Counted from the stretch's first letter, positions 51,821 to 61,436 are shown. The stretch is 64,000 nt of DNA from Rhizobiaceae bacterium (GCA_023953905.1 JAMLJA010000016.1:1-64000), one strand, 5' to 3'. The notes: generated by a model not told the origin, from the sequence alone. Program-made: numbers and translations.

Positions 51821-52881
51821 TTCGATGCGACCCACGCATCAAAACGCTGCTGCAAGGCGTCGCCATTGTCGACCCAGAACTGAGCGTCGACCTGCAGGGA
51901 TTCCCCTAGATTATCCGGATTGGACGTCAAATAGGGCTTCAGATCCTCCTGGACGAAATCCATCGCTTTCCTGTTTGGCGTCGAGATCGCAAGTCCGTTT
52001 GTTATCGCGGCCTGTACCTCAGGCTGCGACGCGTAGTTGAGAAACTTGTAGGCGTTGTCAACGTGCTTGCTGCCTTCGACGAGAACCCAGTAGTTGACAC
52101 TCGTGATCGTATCCTTGCGGACCAGACCGAAATTGGTGCCCTGGGTTTTGTTGAAGAAGCGGATGCCGTTGTCATAGGTGACCGACATCACAATCTCGCC
52201 GGACGCAAGCATCTGGCGCGACTGGCCCGGGTTCTGCCACCACACGATGTTCGGCTTGAGTTCGTCAAGCTTCTTGAAGGCGCGATCGACACCTTCGGGG
52301 GTTGAAAGCGTTTCGTAGACCTGACCGCGCTCCACCCCATCGGCCATCAGCGCTAGTTCCAGCGTGGCGATAGGCGTCTTGTTCATGCCGCGCCGGCCCG
52401 GCCACTGATTGACGTCCCACAAATCCTTCCAGGAGGTCGGCTCGGTTCCTATGCGCGATTTGTCGTAGGCCAGTACGGTGCCGTAGAAAACGAACGGGAT
52501 GGCGCATTCCAGCTTGTCATCCATCAGATCGAAATCGGCCAGAGCGGGAATTTTGGATTTGTCTATCTTGGCGAAGTAGCCCTCGTCGCAGCCCTGGATG
52601 GCCTCCGAGTCCTCGACAGTGACTAGGTCCCAGACGTCGCTGCCACCTTCGATCTTGGCGCGCACGGCGCCGATGCCCCAGTCACGATTGTCGGCATTCA
52701 CATCAAGTTTGGTTTCCGCGCGAAAAGGATCAATCGCGGCCGTCTTCAGCACCTCACCGAGCGGACTGGTGAAGAGCGCGAGAGTGAGGTCGCTGCTGAA
52801 GGCGGGGGCCGGGAACACAATGGACGCGGCCATCGCAAGACCCGCATACACTGACTTGGTATTGGTCGAAAACAGGCTCAT
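51817..52881 (-). CDS. Extracellular solute-binding protein (PotD-like) of the polyamine-type importer
   Basis: 354-residue periplasmic receptor with a signal peptide of about 29 residues (ending FPAPAFSS). Typical blocks are GSDVWDLVTVEDSEAIQGC, KLECAIPFVFYGTVLAYDK, and RIGTEPTSWKDLWDVNQWPG. These match the PotD/PotF receptor family for linear polyamines and related cations. The ATG at 52881 has GGGAGAAT before it, within a 15-base leader identical to that of the TorT-like gene. It is the first gene of the operon 52881-48575, and a good promoter lies 110 bp upstream. Confidence 0.92.
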   Translation of the reverse strand: MSLFSTNTKSVYAGLAMAASIVFPAPAFSSDLTLALFTSPLGEVLKTAAIDPFRAETKLDVNADNRDWGIGAVRAKIEGGSDVWDLVTVEDSEAIQGCDEGYFAKIDKSKIPALADFDLMDDKLECAIPFVFYGTVLAYDKSRIGTEPTSWKDLWDVNQWPGRRGMNKTPIATLELALMADGVERGQVYETLSTPEGVDRAFKKLDELKPNIVWWQNPGQSRQMLASGEIVMSVTYDNGIRFFNKTQGTNFGLVRKDTITSVNYWVLVEGSKHVDNAYKFLNYASQPEVQAAITNGLAISTPNRKAMDFVQEDLKPYLTSNPDNLGESLQVDAQFWVDNGDALQQRFDAWVASK

Positions 52882-52990
52882 TTCATTCTCCCATTGTCAG
52901 CCGTCCAGCACCAGACTACCACTCCCGTGATTATGCACTTGTTGTGAGTTGTAGAACAGCAATGGCGAGGCAATAACCTACTGAATGTAG

Positions 52991-53019
52991 ATAATTTGAT
53001 ACCTTTCTTATGTTGTCAA
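52991..53019 (-). promoter_or_regulatory. Promoter of the PotD-like operon
   Basis: On the minus strand TTGACA (53019-53014), 17-bp spacer and AATTAT (52996-52991) form a good sigma-70 promoter, with the sequence CTACATT immediately downstream at 52990-52984. It is about 110 bp before the receptor ATG. A 200-bp gap holds it and nothing else recognisable. Confidence 0.55.
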
Positions 53020-53081
53020 GAACGAGTCGGACTCAAACTGTCCGCAAGTATCACTTTTGCGAAAAAACGAACTCTCGTGGC

Positions 53082-54716
53082 TCATCGAACATAGACGGCC
53101 TCGCCGGCAAAACACGTTCTCAACACCTGTGTGTCGGCAATCTCTTCGGGCTTGATGGCAAACAGATCCCGGTCGAGGACCGCGAAATCCGCCGACTTTC
53201 CAACCGCGATCGAGCCGGTCTGCTTCTCGAAGCCCATGTATCGCGCAACGTTGATGGTGCACAGTCGCAGGGCCTGCTCGAGGGTCAGGGCCTGATCGGG
53301 GCGATAGACGCCTTGGCTGCGCCGTGACGGATCCTTGCGGGTAATCAGGCTGGAGAGACCGGGCCAGGGGTTGGGCGATGGCACGATTGGCCAATCCGTT
53401 CCCAGCACTGTCTCAGTGCCGGCGGCGACAATGTCACCGATGGACCAGGCGTTCTGGCCGCGCGCATCGCCAAGCGCCAACGCGTTGGCCTGAAGAATAG
53501 GGTTGGGAAACCACAAAGGCGGACAAAGATCCGCCACCACGTTCAGGGCCGACAGGCGCTTGATATCGCTCTGCGCGATATAGCTCAGATGGGCGATGGA
53601 ATGTTGGGGGCCGTCCCCACCGTTCCGCTGACGCACCATTTCGATCGCGTCCAGCGTGTCACGGATAGCCTTGTCGCCCACAGCATGTACCTTGACGCGA
53701 ATTCCCTCACAATCCAGCGGCTGGATACGTTCATAAAGCTCTTTCGACGTGAAGGCAGGCGGCGGCAGGGCAGTTTCGCCATCGTGCAATGCGTAGGGCT
53801 CTATAAACGCGGCCGTCCTTGCTCCTGGAACGCCATCCATGAAGAACTTCACGTAGTCGACTGCAACATGATCGGTCCGGTGCGCTGCTCTTCGGGCAAT
53901 CGTCGCGGCGCCAATGCCTTCTCTTTCCGGCGTGAGTAGCGTGTCGGTTGCGATGCATGTCGCGACCCATGCGCGGAGGCGCCCTTCCCTGTCCAGGTCG
54001 CTGAAAAGCTTCATCGTGGTTTCGCTCGTCGCGGCATGTACGAACCCGGTAACTCCCATGCTGTTGTAGAGCGAGACCGCATGAAGAGCCGAACTTCGGC
54101 GGGCATCTTCGGAGTCCATTGGTATGACGCGGTCGACCAGCCCGCACGCCTCCTCGAACAGGATACCCGAAAGCGAGCCATCGCTGCGCCGATCGACGGA
54201 CCCGTTCTCAACTGCATCGGACTGGGAGACGCCAGCCAGCCGAAGCGCCGCTGAATTGGCGAACATCGTGTGGTGACTGCTGTCGCGCAGAACCGTTGGC
54301 CGGTCCCCCGTCAGCATGTCGAGCGCGGCCATGACATCGGCATGTCGCAAGTGCTGGATCAAGCGCACGGGCCAGCCCGCACCCTTGATCCAGCGGTCTG
54401 ACGGAATACGGTCCATCGCTTCCTCGACCGAGCGAAGAAGACCTGAGACATCGTCTGCAGCGGAGAGCCTCACCTCGTAGAGGTCGGCGCGAGCTGCCTC
54501 GAAAGCATGACAGTGCGAATCCATGAGTCCGGGAAGCACGAAAGCGTCATCGCAATCGACGACCTCCGTCTCCGGCCCGATCTGCGCATTCAGGTCGTCA
54601 TTTGCGCTAATCGCGGTAAAGCGGCCGTTCGAGACGGCGAACGATGAGGCCCAGGGCATCGCCGGGTCCATCGTATAAATCCGCGCATTGCGATAGACGA
54701 GGTCGGCCTTGCTCAT
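53082..54716 (-). CDS. YtcJ-like amidohydrolase (metal-dependent)
   Basis: 544-residue amidohydrolase of the YtcJ/NfdA group, which includes N-substituted formamide deformylase. VYRNARIYTMDPAMPW near the N-terminus is typical, and the first metal site is PGLMDSHCHAFEAA (about 66-79). Later blocks are KVHAVGDKAIRDTLDA with a metal His and the conserved GTDWPIVPSPNPWPGL. It would cleave an amide, carbamate or ester bond. The ribosome site upstream of ATG 54716 is weak. It follows the RidA gene by 44 bp on the same strand, so the two probably form one unit. Confidence 0.87.
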   Translation of the reverse strand: MSKADLVYRNARIYTMDPAMPWASSFAVSNGRFTAISANDDLNAQIGPETEVVDCDDAFVLPGLMDSHCHAFEAARADLYEVRLSAADDVSGLLRSVEEAMDRIPSDRWIKGAGWPVRLIQHLRHADVMAALDMLTGDRPTVLRDSSHHTMFANSAALRLAGVSQSDAVENGSVDRRSDGSLSGILFEEACGLVDRVIPMDSEDARRSSALHAVSLYNSMGVTGFVHAATSETTMKLFSDLDREGRLRAWVATCIATDTLLTPEREGIGAATIARRAAHRTDHVAVDYVKFFMDGVPGARTAAFIEPYALHDGETALPPPAFTSKELYERIQPLDCEGIRVKVHAVGDKAIRDTLDAIEMVRQRNGGDGPQHSIAHLSYIAQSDIKRLSALNVVADLCPPLWFPNPILQANALALGDARGQNAWSIGDIVAAGTETVLGTDWPIVPSPNPWPGLSSLITRKDPSRRSQGVYRPDQALTLEQALRLCTINVARYMGFEKQTGSIAVGKSADFAVLDRDLFAIKPEEIADTQVLRTCFAGEAVYVR

Positions 54717-54760
54717 GCCAAAAGCCCTTTTAATATGCCCACTCGCGTCAGTCGTCCCGA

Positions 54761-55111
54761 CTATGAGGACTGTGCGGCGATCACAAAGATCTCGACCTTG
54801 TAGCCTGGGTCGACCAGCTTCGCCTCGCCAGTGGCACGCGCCGGCGCGCAGCCAGCAGGTATCCAGTCGAGCCAGATTTTGTTCATTTCATCGAACGTCT
54901 CTATGTCCGCCAGCCAGATCACGGCTTGAAGAATCCGCGACCGGTCGGAGCCGGCTTGCGCCAGCAGCTCATCGATCCTGGCGAGGATCTGACGGGTCTG
55001 TTGGGCAACATCGTCACCCAGCGTGCCGACCTGACCCGAGAGAAAGATCAAACCCGCGAACATCACGGCTGCGCTCGAACGCTCACCCGGCTCTATGCGC
55101 TCAATGACCAT
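54761..55111 (-). CDS. RidA/YjgF family protein
   Basis: 116-residue trimeric deaminase-type protein. The ATG at 55111 with GGGAGG upstream is preferred to a longer frame. SGQVGTLGDDVAQQTRQIL and the Arg-containing CAPARATGEAKLVDPGYKVEI, whose Arg contacts the substrate carboxylate, are the RidA hallmarks. RidA hydrolyses reactive enamines/imines from PLP enzymes. It lies between an aminotransferase (divergent) and an amidohydrolase, and may clean up imines from them. Confidence 0.9.
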   Translation of the reverse strand: MVIERIEPGERSSAAVMFAGLIFLSGQVGTLGDDVAQQTRQILARIDELLAQAGSDRSRILQAVIWLADIETFDEMNKIWLDWIPAGCAPARATGEAKLVDPGYKVEIFVIAAQSS

Positions 55112-55351
55112 GGAACCACCTCCCGCGACGCTACAATCCAATCAAACGGATCGCAAAGACTATCGCCGTCGTGCGCTGCATTGACAACATAAAAAATCTA
55201 TATAAGCAGCTATTTGATGTAGCTATATTGTTGCGTTCGAGCGCTGCGGTAAAATCCGCGCCGCGGCAGATGCAAGCCGCTTTTCCAGCCCAACGGAACG
55301 CAGCCGAGATTGGCAAAGCGCATCCGGATCGAACATACCGAGGTAGACCCC

Positions 55352-56728
55352 ATGACCAGTGCGACCAGCAAGAATTTTCTCCGCGAGTTGAACGCCAAGA
55401 AGGTCTACCACCCGATGGCGCATCCCAATGATCTTGAGGCCCACCCGCCGCGCATAATCTCGCGCGGCGAGGGCGTGCACCTTTTCGATGACGATGGCCG
55501 CAAGGTTGTCGACAGTTGTGCGGGGTTGTGGAACGTCAATCTTGGATATTCAAACCAGCCGGTGAAAGATGCCATTGCGCGGCAACTTGCTGACCTGCCC
55601 TATTCATCGGCCTTCAAGGGCACCACGAACGAAAAGCTGATCGAACTCAGCGACGTGGTTGTTGGCATGTTGGACGAGGAAAACATGCGCCGCGTGTTCT
55701 TCACTTCCGGCGGTTCCGACTCTGTCGAAACGGCGTTGCGGCTTGCGCGACAGTTCTGGAAGATGTCGGGCCATGTCGACAGGACAAAGTTCCTTTCACT
55801 CAAGCGGGGCTATCACGGTACCCATTTCGGCGGCGCCTCCGTGAACGGAAACATGACCTTCCGTCGCGCCTATGAGCCGCTATTGCCCGGCTGTTTTCAC
55901 GTGGCGGTGCCGTTCGACTATCGCAACGTGTTCAACGAAGCGGACCCGGCCAAATTGGCGGATCTCTGTCTGGCGGCACTGGAAGACGAAATCGCGTTCC
56001 AGGGTCCGGATACGATTGCCGCTTTCATCGCCGAACCGGTGCTGGGTGCCGGCGGCGTGATTGTCCCCCCGGAGAGCTATTGGCCAAAGCTGCGCGCTCT
56101 GCTCGACCGACATGGGATCCTGCTGATTTCGGATGAAGTCATCACTGGCTTCGGCCGCACGGGCAACTGGTTCGGTGCAAGAGGCTGGGGTGTCAAACCG
56201 GACATGATGTGCCTCGCCAAGGCAATCACCACGGGTTACTTCCCGATGGGCGCAGTGGCCATTAACGATAGGATCGAGGCGGCGTTCAAGTCGAACAACG
56301 ATGCCATGGGGACGATCTCGCATGGCTATACCTATTCCGGGCACCCGGTCGGCTGTGCTGCGGCCCTCGCCTGCCTGGCTGAGACAAAACGGCTCGACAT
56401 TCCCAGCAACGCCGCTAAGGAAGGCGCGTACCTGCTGTCGCGATTCAAGACGCTCATGGAGACGCAGGAGAGCATTGGCAATGTGCGCGGAAAAGGATTG
56501 ATGATGGCGATCGAATTCGTCGCCGACCGCAAGACCAAGCAGCCCGCAGGCAAGAACTTCATGTCCGAACTGGGCGATCGGATCTACGAGGCCGGCGCAC
56601 TTGTGCGCATCGTAGGCCACAGCATCCTGATGTCTCCGCCGCTGATCCTCACGCGCAACGACAGTGACGAGATAGCCGACGCCGTGGAGGCCGGCCTGTC
56701 GCAGACGCGACTTAGCCCGGCGAACTGA
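55352..56728 (+). CDS. Class III aminotransferase (beta-alanine/omega-amino acid-pyruvate type)
   Basis: 458-residue PLP enzyme starting at ATG 55352 with GAGG upstream; a longer frame to 55310 has no ribosome site. SCAGLWNVNLGYSNQ, FFTSGGSDSVETALR (about 116-130), ISDEVITGFGRTG (about 259-271, Asp 261) and the Schiff-base lysine in LAKAITTGYFPMG (about K290) are those of omega-aminotransferases that use pyruvate. It is a different lineage from the enzymes at 3471 and 29128 but of the same broad class. A TIGR02444 protein follows after 9 bp. It diverges from the RidA gene. Confidence 0.9.
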   Translation: MTSATSKNFLRELNAKKVYHPMAHPNDLEAHPPRIISRGEGVHLFDDDGRKVVDSCAGLWNVNLGYSNQPVKDAIARQLADLPYSSAFKGTTNEKLIELSDVVVGMLDEENMRRVFFTSGGSDSVETALRLARQFWKMSGHVDRTKFLSLKRGYHGTHFGGASVNGNMTFRRAYEPLLPGCFHVAVPFDYRNVFNEADPAKLADLCLAALEDEIAFQGPDTIAAFIAEPVLGAGGVIVPPESYWPKLRALLDRHGILLISDEVITGFGRTGNWFGARGWGVKPDMMCLAKAITTGYFPMGAVAINDRIEAAFKSNNDAMGTISHGYTYSGHPVGCAAALACLAETKRLDIPSNAAKEGAYLLSRFKTLMETQESIGNVRGKGLMMAIEFVADRKTKQPAGKNFMSELGDRIYEAGALVRIVGHSILMSPPLILTRNDSDEIADAVEAGLSQTRLSPAN

Positions 56729-56737
56729 GGAGCAGGT

Positions 56738-57265
56738 TTGTTCTACGATCTCGACAGCAACCCGTTTTGGGACTTCTCGGTGCGGTTCTACCGCTTGCCC
56801 GGCGTTGCATCAGCTTGTCTGCGATTGCAGACCAGTCTCGGCCTCGACGTCAATCTGCTCCTGTTCAGCGTCTGGTCTTCCACAACCGGCGCGTTCGGGC
56901 TTGACCTGCAAGGGTACAAGCAACTCATCGAAGACACCGCACCCTGGCACCATGGCGTGGTTCGCACCATGCGGCAGGCTCGGCAGACAGCAAAGGCCGG
57001 GCATCCGCTTCTATCCCAGTCGGAAGCCGAAACGGCCTATCGCAGTGTGCTGGCGGTTGAGCTGGGATTGGAGCGCTACGAGCAGCTGATCATCATTCGT
57101 GCAGCTGAAACGCTCGAGAAACCGCTCGCTCTGACGGGCCCAATCGATGCGCGGGCGCGGCGAAACATGGACCTTTATCTGGAGGCGCAACAGGTCTCGA
57201 CTGACGCCGAGGATCGGGCTGCGCTCGATACGATTGCTTCAGCGCTGTTGAATGATGGCGCCTGA
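56738..57265 (+). CDS. TIGR02444 family protein
   Basis: 175-residue protein starting at TTG 56738 with GAGGAG six bases ahead. NPFWDFSVRFYRLPGVASAC and LDVNLLLFSVWSSTTG are the N-terminal signature of the TIGR02444 (DUF2390) family, whose function is unknown. The family is helical, without signal peptide or metal motif. It is co-oriented with and 9 bp after the aminotransferase, so it is probably in its mRNA. The TTG start means low translation or a missed start; no ATG fits. Confidence 0.8.
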   Translation: MFYDLDSNPFWDFSVRFYRLPGVASACLRLQTSLGLDVNLLLFSVWSSTTGAFGLDLQGYKQLIEDTAPWHHGVVRTMRQARQTAKAGHPLLSQSEAETAYRSVLAVELGLERYEQLIIIRAAETLEKPLALTGPIDARARRNMDLYLEAQQVSTDAEDRAALDTIASALLNDGA

Positions 57266-57289
57266 CGGCAAACTAAACGATCAGGGCTT

Positions 57290-58267
57290 TCACGAAGATA
57301 CGTAGCGACAGCTGCCGGTGGCCAGAAAGTCACGGACATTTTCTGCCGCGCGTTGTGCCATGATCGCCGGCATTGTGGGAATCCGCGATGCACAGTGGGG
57401 TGTGCCGAGCAGGTTCGGCAGTTCGAAAAACGGTTCCTCAAGGTGGAAGCGACCCTGATTGAACGGTTCTTCCCACCACACGTCTATGCATGCCTGAAAC
57501 GCAGGCTTCTCGACCAGATGCCTGTAGAGCGCACGCTGATCGATCACGCGAGCCCGGGCGACATTGACCAGTATGGCATCGTCGCGCATCAGAGCCAGTT
57601 CCCGCGACCCGATCATTCCCACCGTCTCATCATTGAGCGGAACAGCAAGGACGACAACGTCCGCCTTGGCGATCATTGCATCCAGTCCATCAGGGCCAAC
57701 GGCTTCTGCGACAGCGGGCTCGCGGTTCGCTCCTGAGCGGCTTACCCCGGTGACCTTCATGCCGATCGCGTGGAAGAGACGTGCTATCGCCCGACCCATT
57801 TCCCCCAGTCCAACAATACAGCAAGCTCCACCACTGAGCATTCGGGTGGTGGTCACAAAATCGAAATGGCCTTTGGCCAACGCAGTGTGGAAGCTCTCCA
57901 GCCGTTTCGCACCGGCAAGCGCCATTGCGAGCGCATGCTCTGCAATCGCCTGAGACTGCGCGCCGGGAAGAGCTGCGATCGGCAGAGCCGATGGCATCAC
58001 GTTGCGGCGCAGATGATCGACGCCAGAGGTCATGACCTGCAGCAACTGCGCCCGAACATGGTTCCACTCGTCATCCTCGACTTCCGAATGCGGAAGAAAG
58101 GAGATGACGACATCGGCTTCGGCGAGCGCTGCAGCCCGATCGTCAGCCGCGTCCTCCAAATACGTCACCGTCGACAGAGACCCGAGCGTATTTGAGTAGA
58201 TTTCACGGATTTCGGGGCCGGAAGGGCGCGCCACCAAAACTGTGGGGCGCGCTGCTGCATGGGTCAT
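57290..58267 (-). CDS. D-isomer-specific 2-hydroxyacid dehydrogenase (NAD-dependent)
   Basis: 325-residue cytosolic reductase/dehydrogenase. NAD-binding glycines are in IVGLGEMGRAIARL; catalytic Arg is in VNVARARVID, the Glu in WWEEPFNQG and the His in GTPHCASRIP, so the Arg-Glu-His triad is complete. The ATG at 58267 overlaps the aldolase stop by four bases (ATGA) and a longer frame is rejected. Members interconvert 2-hydroxy and 2-oxo acids. It is the last gene of the importer/aldolase operon 57290-62470. Confidence 0.9.
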   Translation of the reverse strand: MTHAAARPTVLVARPSGPEIREIYSNTLGSLSTVTYLEDAADDRAAALAEADVVISFLPHSEVEDDEWNHVRAQLLQVMTSGVDHLRRNVMPSALPIAALPGAQSQAIAEHALAMALAGAKRLESFHTALAKGHFDFVTTTRMLSGGACCIVGLGEMGRAIARLFHAIGMKVTGVSRSGANREPAVAEAVGPDGLDAMIAKADVVVLAVPLNDETVGMIGSRELALMRDDAILVNVARARVIDQRALYRHLVEKPAFQACIDVWWEEPFNQGRFHLEEPFFELPNLLGTPHCASRIPTMPAIMAQRAAENVRDFLATGSCRYVSS

Positions 58268-59031
58268 GACCGGAAGGACGGGTCGAGGCGATCTGCCAGC
58301 CGCAGGCATCCCGCCCAGTCGCGACCGCCATTCTCGGTGAGCTTGTAGATTTCCATTTGCCGCGCGGCGAATTCGGCAACGCGCTCCTCGGGGATTACGA
58401 TATCGCTGCCGCCGGCAAGTGCCGCGATCTGGGCCTTGCAGGCGTATTCGAGGAAGTGGTGCTTCAGAAAAGCCTCGGCGATTGTTGGCGCAATCACCAA
58501 GGCTCCATGGTTGCGCATCAGCGCGACCGACTTGTCGCCGAGATCCTGCAGCAGCGAGTTGCGCATGCCGTCCTCCATCTCGAAGCCACCAAAGTCATGG
58601 TAGGCGATCCGGTTGTGGAAGATGACGGCATGCTGACTGATCGGCAGCAAGCCATGCTTCTGCGTCGACACGCCTATATTGGCGGGAGTGTGGGTGTGCA
58701 TGACACAGCCAATCTCGGGACGCTCCGAGAGCACACCGGCATGAATGGTCAGGACGGGCCCGCTCAATGGAGCCGCGTTGTCGCTGACCGGCGTTCCATC
58801 AAGTTTGTACTTGCCCAGGCAGGACGCCGTGACTTCCTCAAAAAAGTAGTCTTCGGGCTTGAGAAGCATCATGTCCGGCTCGCCCGGTACACGTGCTGAA
58901 ATGTGGTTATAGGTGAGGTCGTTGACGCCGTAATGCGCCAGAAGACGGTAGGATGCCGCAAGGTCGGTGCGGCACTGACGTTCCTCTGGAGACATGCCGT
59001 CGATTGCTTTGACTGCTGACGAAGCTGACAT
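58264..59031 (-). CDS. Class II aldolase/adducin-family protein
   Basis: 255-residue metal-dependent aldolase-fold protein (fuculose/rhamnulose-phosphate aldolase superfamily). DLTYNHISARVPGE, the metal His pair in MHTHTPANIG and the later metal His in MRNHGALVIAP are present. AAGGTGAGC precedes the ATG at 59031; frames opening upstream are rejected. Family members cleave sugars or act as decarboxylases or epimerases. Here it lies between the ABC permease and the 2-hydroxyacid dehydrogenase. Substrate unknown. Confidence 0.87.
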   Translation of the reverse strand: MSASSAVKAIDGMSPEERQCRTDLAASYRLLAHYGVNDLTYNHISARVPGEPDMMLLKPEDYFFEEVTASCLGKYKLDGTPVSDNAAPLSGPVLTIHAGVLSERPEIGCVMHTHTPANIGVSTQKHGLLPISQHAVIFHNRIAYHDFGGFEMEDGMRNSLLQDLGDKSVALMRNHGALVIAPTIAEAFLKHHFLEYACKAQIAALAGGSDIVIPEERVAEFAARQMEIYKLTENGGRDWAGCLRLADRLDPSFRS

Positions 59032-59089
59032 AATGCTCACCTTTGCTTTGAGACTTTGAATTCCGGCATGGCGGACCCGCGGGCATGAA

Positions 59090-59857
59090 TCATTTCTGCT
59101 CATCCCAGCTGAGAAGGCGGTGCCGCAGCCGAAGGAATAGCTGATCGAGGACAATCCCCATCGCCAACATGACCAGCAGATATGCGTAGACGGTAGGGGT
59201 CTCGAACAAGCGCTGCGAGTACATCAACGCCGCGCCGACGCCGCCGCCGCCGCCGATCATCTCGGCGGTGAAGGTGGCAAGGAGGGCAAGCGGGAGCGCG
59301 ACACGCAGTCCGGACATGAGGCCCGAAAGCGACGCTGGCAGCAGCACTGTGCGTATCACATCGAACTCCGACGCGCCGAGCGACCGGGACGACCACAACA
59401 GAACCTTTGGCACCGCGGAAGCGGCCGCCTGCACCGAAATCGCGATCGGGAAAACGCAGGTGATGAACACCAGCGCAATCTTCGAACTGCTGTAGACGCC
59501 CAGCCACAGAATGAAGATCGGAATCAGCGCCACCTTCGGCAGCGGCTGACCAATCGAGAGCAAAGGCGACACGATGAGGTGAACAGTGCGGGAGCGCGCC
59601 GACAGGAAGCCCAGGATGCTCCCGACGACGACGGAAAGGGCCAGTCCCACCGCACCCCGCGCCACGCTGACCGCGATTGGTTCTGCAAGAGAGCCATCGG
59701 CGATCATCGCATACAACTGTTCCAGCACCACTGAAAGTCGCGGCAGGAAGACTTCACGTATCAGCCCAGCAGCCGCGACCGCCTCCCAAAGCAGGCAGAC
59801 GAGGATCAACGAATAGGAGGCCGCGAAAGCTCTACGCAGGCGTTCACTGAGTCTCAT
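59090..59857 (-). CDS. ABC transporter permease (SsuC/TauC type)
   Basis: 255-residue membrane protein whose ATG at 59857 shares one base with the stop of the upstream permease (TGATG); a longer frame to 60394 overlaps that gene and is rejected. Hydrophobic segments begin SLILVCLLWEAVAAAGL; the ATPase-contact loop is in SSRSLGASEFDVIRTVLLPA. Forms a heterodimeric channel with the neighbouring permease. Confidence 0.92.
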   Translation of the reverse strand: MRLSERLRRAFAASYSLILVCLLWEAVAAAGLIREVFLPRLSVVLEQLYAMIADGSLAEPIAVSVARGAVGLALSVVVGSILGFLSARSRTVHLIVSPLLSIGQPLPKVALIPIFILWLGVYSSSKIALVFITCVFPIAISVQAAASAVPKVLLWSSRSLGASEFDVIRTVLLPASLSGLMSGLRVALPLALLATFTAEMIGGGGGVGAALMYSQRLFETPTVYAYLLVMLAMGIVLDQLFLRLRHRLLSWDEQK

Positions 59858-60639
59858 CACGCGCCCCCGCCCGAGGAATGGCCTCGGTCGAGCCATCGCA
59901 AATAATAATCTATGAAGGCCATGAAGAGGAGATCGGCCACATATGCGACGATGAGCAGGACACAGATCACAGCGAACATGGACGGATAGACACCACCCTC
60001 GCCATAGCTGAAGATCAACTTGCCAAGACCGGTGGTGCTGACGATCATCTCGCCTGCGATGGCCACCGTGAAAGCGAAGCCCAGGGCGATCCGCATCCCG
60101 ACAAGAATTTCTGGCATCGCGGCAGGGAGCAGCACCGACCAGAACAGGTCGCGTCGCGACACGCCAAAGCTCAGCGCGCTCCAGACACGCAGTTTCGGCA
60201 CCTCCGAGATACCGTGAAACGTGTAGACGACGACCGGCAGGGCGCAGGCAATGAACACCACCAGAACGATCGGCCAGAAACCCAGCCCGAACCAGAGGAT
60301 GAACAAGGGGATGAAGGAGGATTTCGGGATCGCGTAGGTTGACGCAAGGATCGGATAGAAGAAGCCGTTCGCCCTGCTGCTGATGGCCATCCAACTGCCG
60401 AGCAGCACTCCCACGACCGCCGCGATGAAGAAGCCAATGGCAATCCGGAAGAGCGTGGCGGCCAGTTCGGGAAGCAGTTCCGCCGCGCCCATTTCTCGCA
60501 TGGCCTGCAGGATCTGTCCCGGCGATGGCAGAAACTCAGAATCGACGAAGCCCAGCCGGACGGACGCCTCCCAGATCAACACCAGGATGACCGGCGACAG
60601 CAGCTGCTTGAGAAATGGTTGCACACGCCCCAGAAGCAT
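59857..60639 (-). CDS. ABC transporter permease (SsuC/TauC type), partner
   Basis: 260-residue membrane protein with hydrophobic segments beginning LLSPVILVLIWEASVRLG and the EAA loop in WSALSFGVSRRDLFWSVLLP. Its ATG at 60639 lies five bases after the ATPase stop, so it is coupled to it. Its closest relatives by eye are the permeases at 16373, 34857 and 35677. Confidence 0.92.
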   Translation of the reverse strand: MLLGRVQPFLKQLLSPVILVLIWEASVRLGFVDSEFLPSPGQILQAMREMGAAELLPELAATLFRIAIGFFIAAVVGVLLGSWMAISSRANGFFYPILASTYAIPKSSFIPLFILWFGLGFWPIVLVVFIACALPVVVYTFHGISEVPKLRVWSALSFGVSRRDLFWSVLLPAAMPEILVGMRIALGFAFTVAIAGEMIVSTTGLGKLIFSYGEGGVYPSMFAVICVLLIVAYVADLLFMAFIDYYLRWLDRGHSSGGGA

Positions 60640-60644
60640 GCGGC

Positions 60645-61436
60645 CTACCTCATTCCAGCTGCAAGAGCCTCATGGCGAACCTTGAGCCAGACTGCATTGC
60701 GCTGCTCGGCAAAAGCAGCGGATGTCTCGCATTCCTCGCGCGGCAGTTCTCGATCGAGATTGACCTGCACTTCATCGATGATGCGGCCCGGTCGCGCCGA
60801 CATGATCAGCACGCGCTGCGAGAGATAGATCGCCTCGGTGACGTCATGCGTGATGAGGCAAACCGTCTTGGATGTCGCGCGCCAGACGCGCAGTAGTTCG
60901 TCCTGCATGATCTCGCGTGTCTGCGCATCGAGCGCCCCGAAAGGCTCGTCAAGCAACAGGACATCCGGATCCGCCGCGAGCGTTCGGGCGATCGCCACGC
61001 GCTGGCGCATGCCTCCGGACAATTCGCGCGGGAAGCGATGTTCGAAACCGCCAAGACCGATCACGTCGATCAGCCGCGCCGCTTCATCCATCTGCTGGCT
61101 CTTGGAGAGTTTACGCCGCTTGAGAGGGTAAAGGATATTCTGCTGCACGGTGAGCCAAGGGAACAGGGCGTATTCCTGGAATACGATGCCGCGCTCGACC
61201 CCTGGCCCCTCAATGGGACGAGCGTCCATCGTGATCGTGCCGGAGGTGCGATCGACGAAACCGCCGATCATGTAAAGCAGTGTGCTCTTCCCGCATCCCG
61301 ATGGGCCGACAATGGTAACGAATTCGCCCTGTCCGATCCTGGCGGACGCGTCGGAGATGGCGACGACCTCGCCACCTCCGGCTGCTTTGAAAGTCTTGCC
61401 GACATTGGCAAGAACAATCTTTGCATCAGATGTCAT
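60645..61436 (-). CDS. ABC transporter ATP-binding protein (SsuB/TauB type)
   Basis: 263-residue ATPase. The ATG at 61436 overlaps the receptor stop by four bases (ATGA); a GTG two codons earlier is less likely. Walker [11 protein letters not shown]-loop [12 protein letters not shown], signature [10 protein letters not shown], Walker [13 protein letters not shown] and switch His in [10 protein letters not shown] are intact. It serves the permeases at 59857 and 59090. Confidence 0.93.
   Translation of the reverse strand: MTSDAKIVLANVGKTFKAAGGGEVVAISDASARIGQGEFVTIVGPSGCGKSTLLYMIGGFVDRTSGTITMDARPIEGPGVERGIVFQEYALFPWLTVQQNILYPLKRRKLSKSQQMDEAARLIDVIGLGGFEHRFPRELSGGMRQRVAIARTLAADPDVLLLDEPFGALDAQTREIMQDELLRVWRATSKTVCLITHDVTEAIYLSQRVLIMSARPGRIIDEVQVNLDRELPREECETSAAFAEQRNAVWLKVRHEALAAGMR

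Noticed and set aside
55181-55206. TTGACA plus TATAAG as promoter of the aminotransferase at 55352
   Set aside because: The spacer is only 14 bp, too short for a normal sigma-70 promoter; no better -10 was seen at 16-18 bp.
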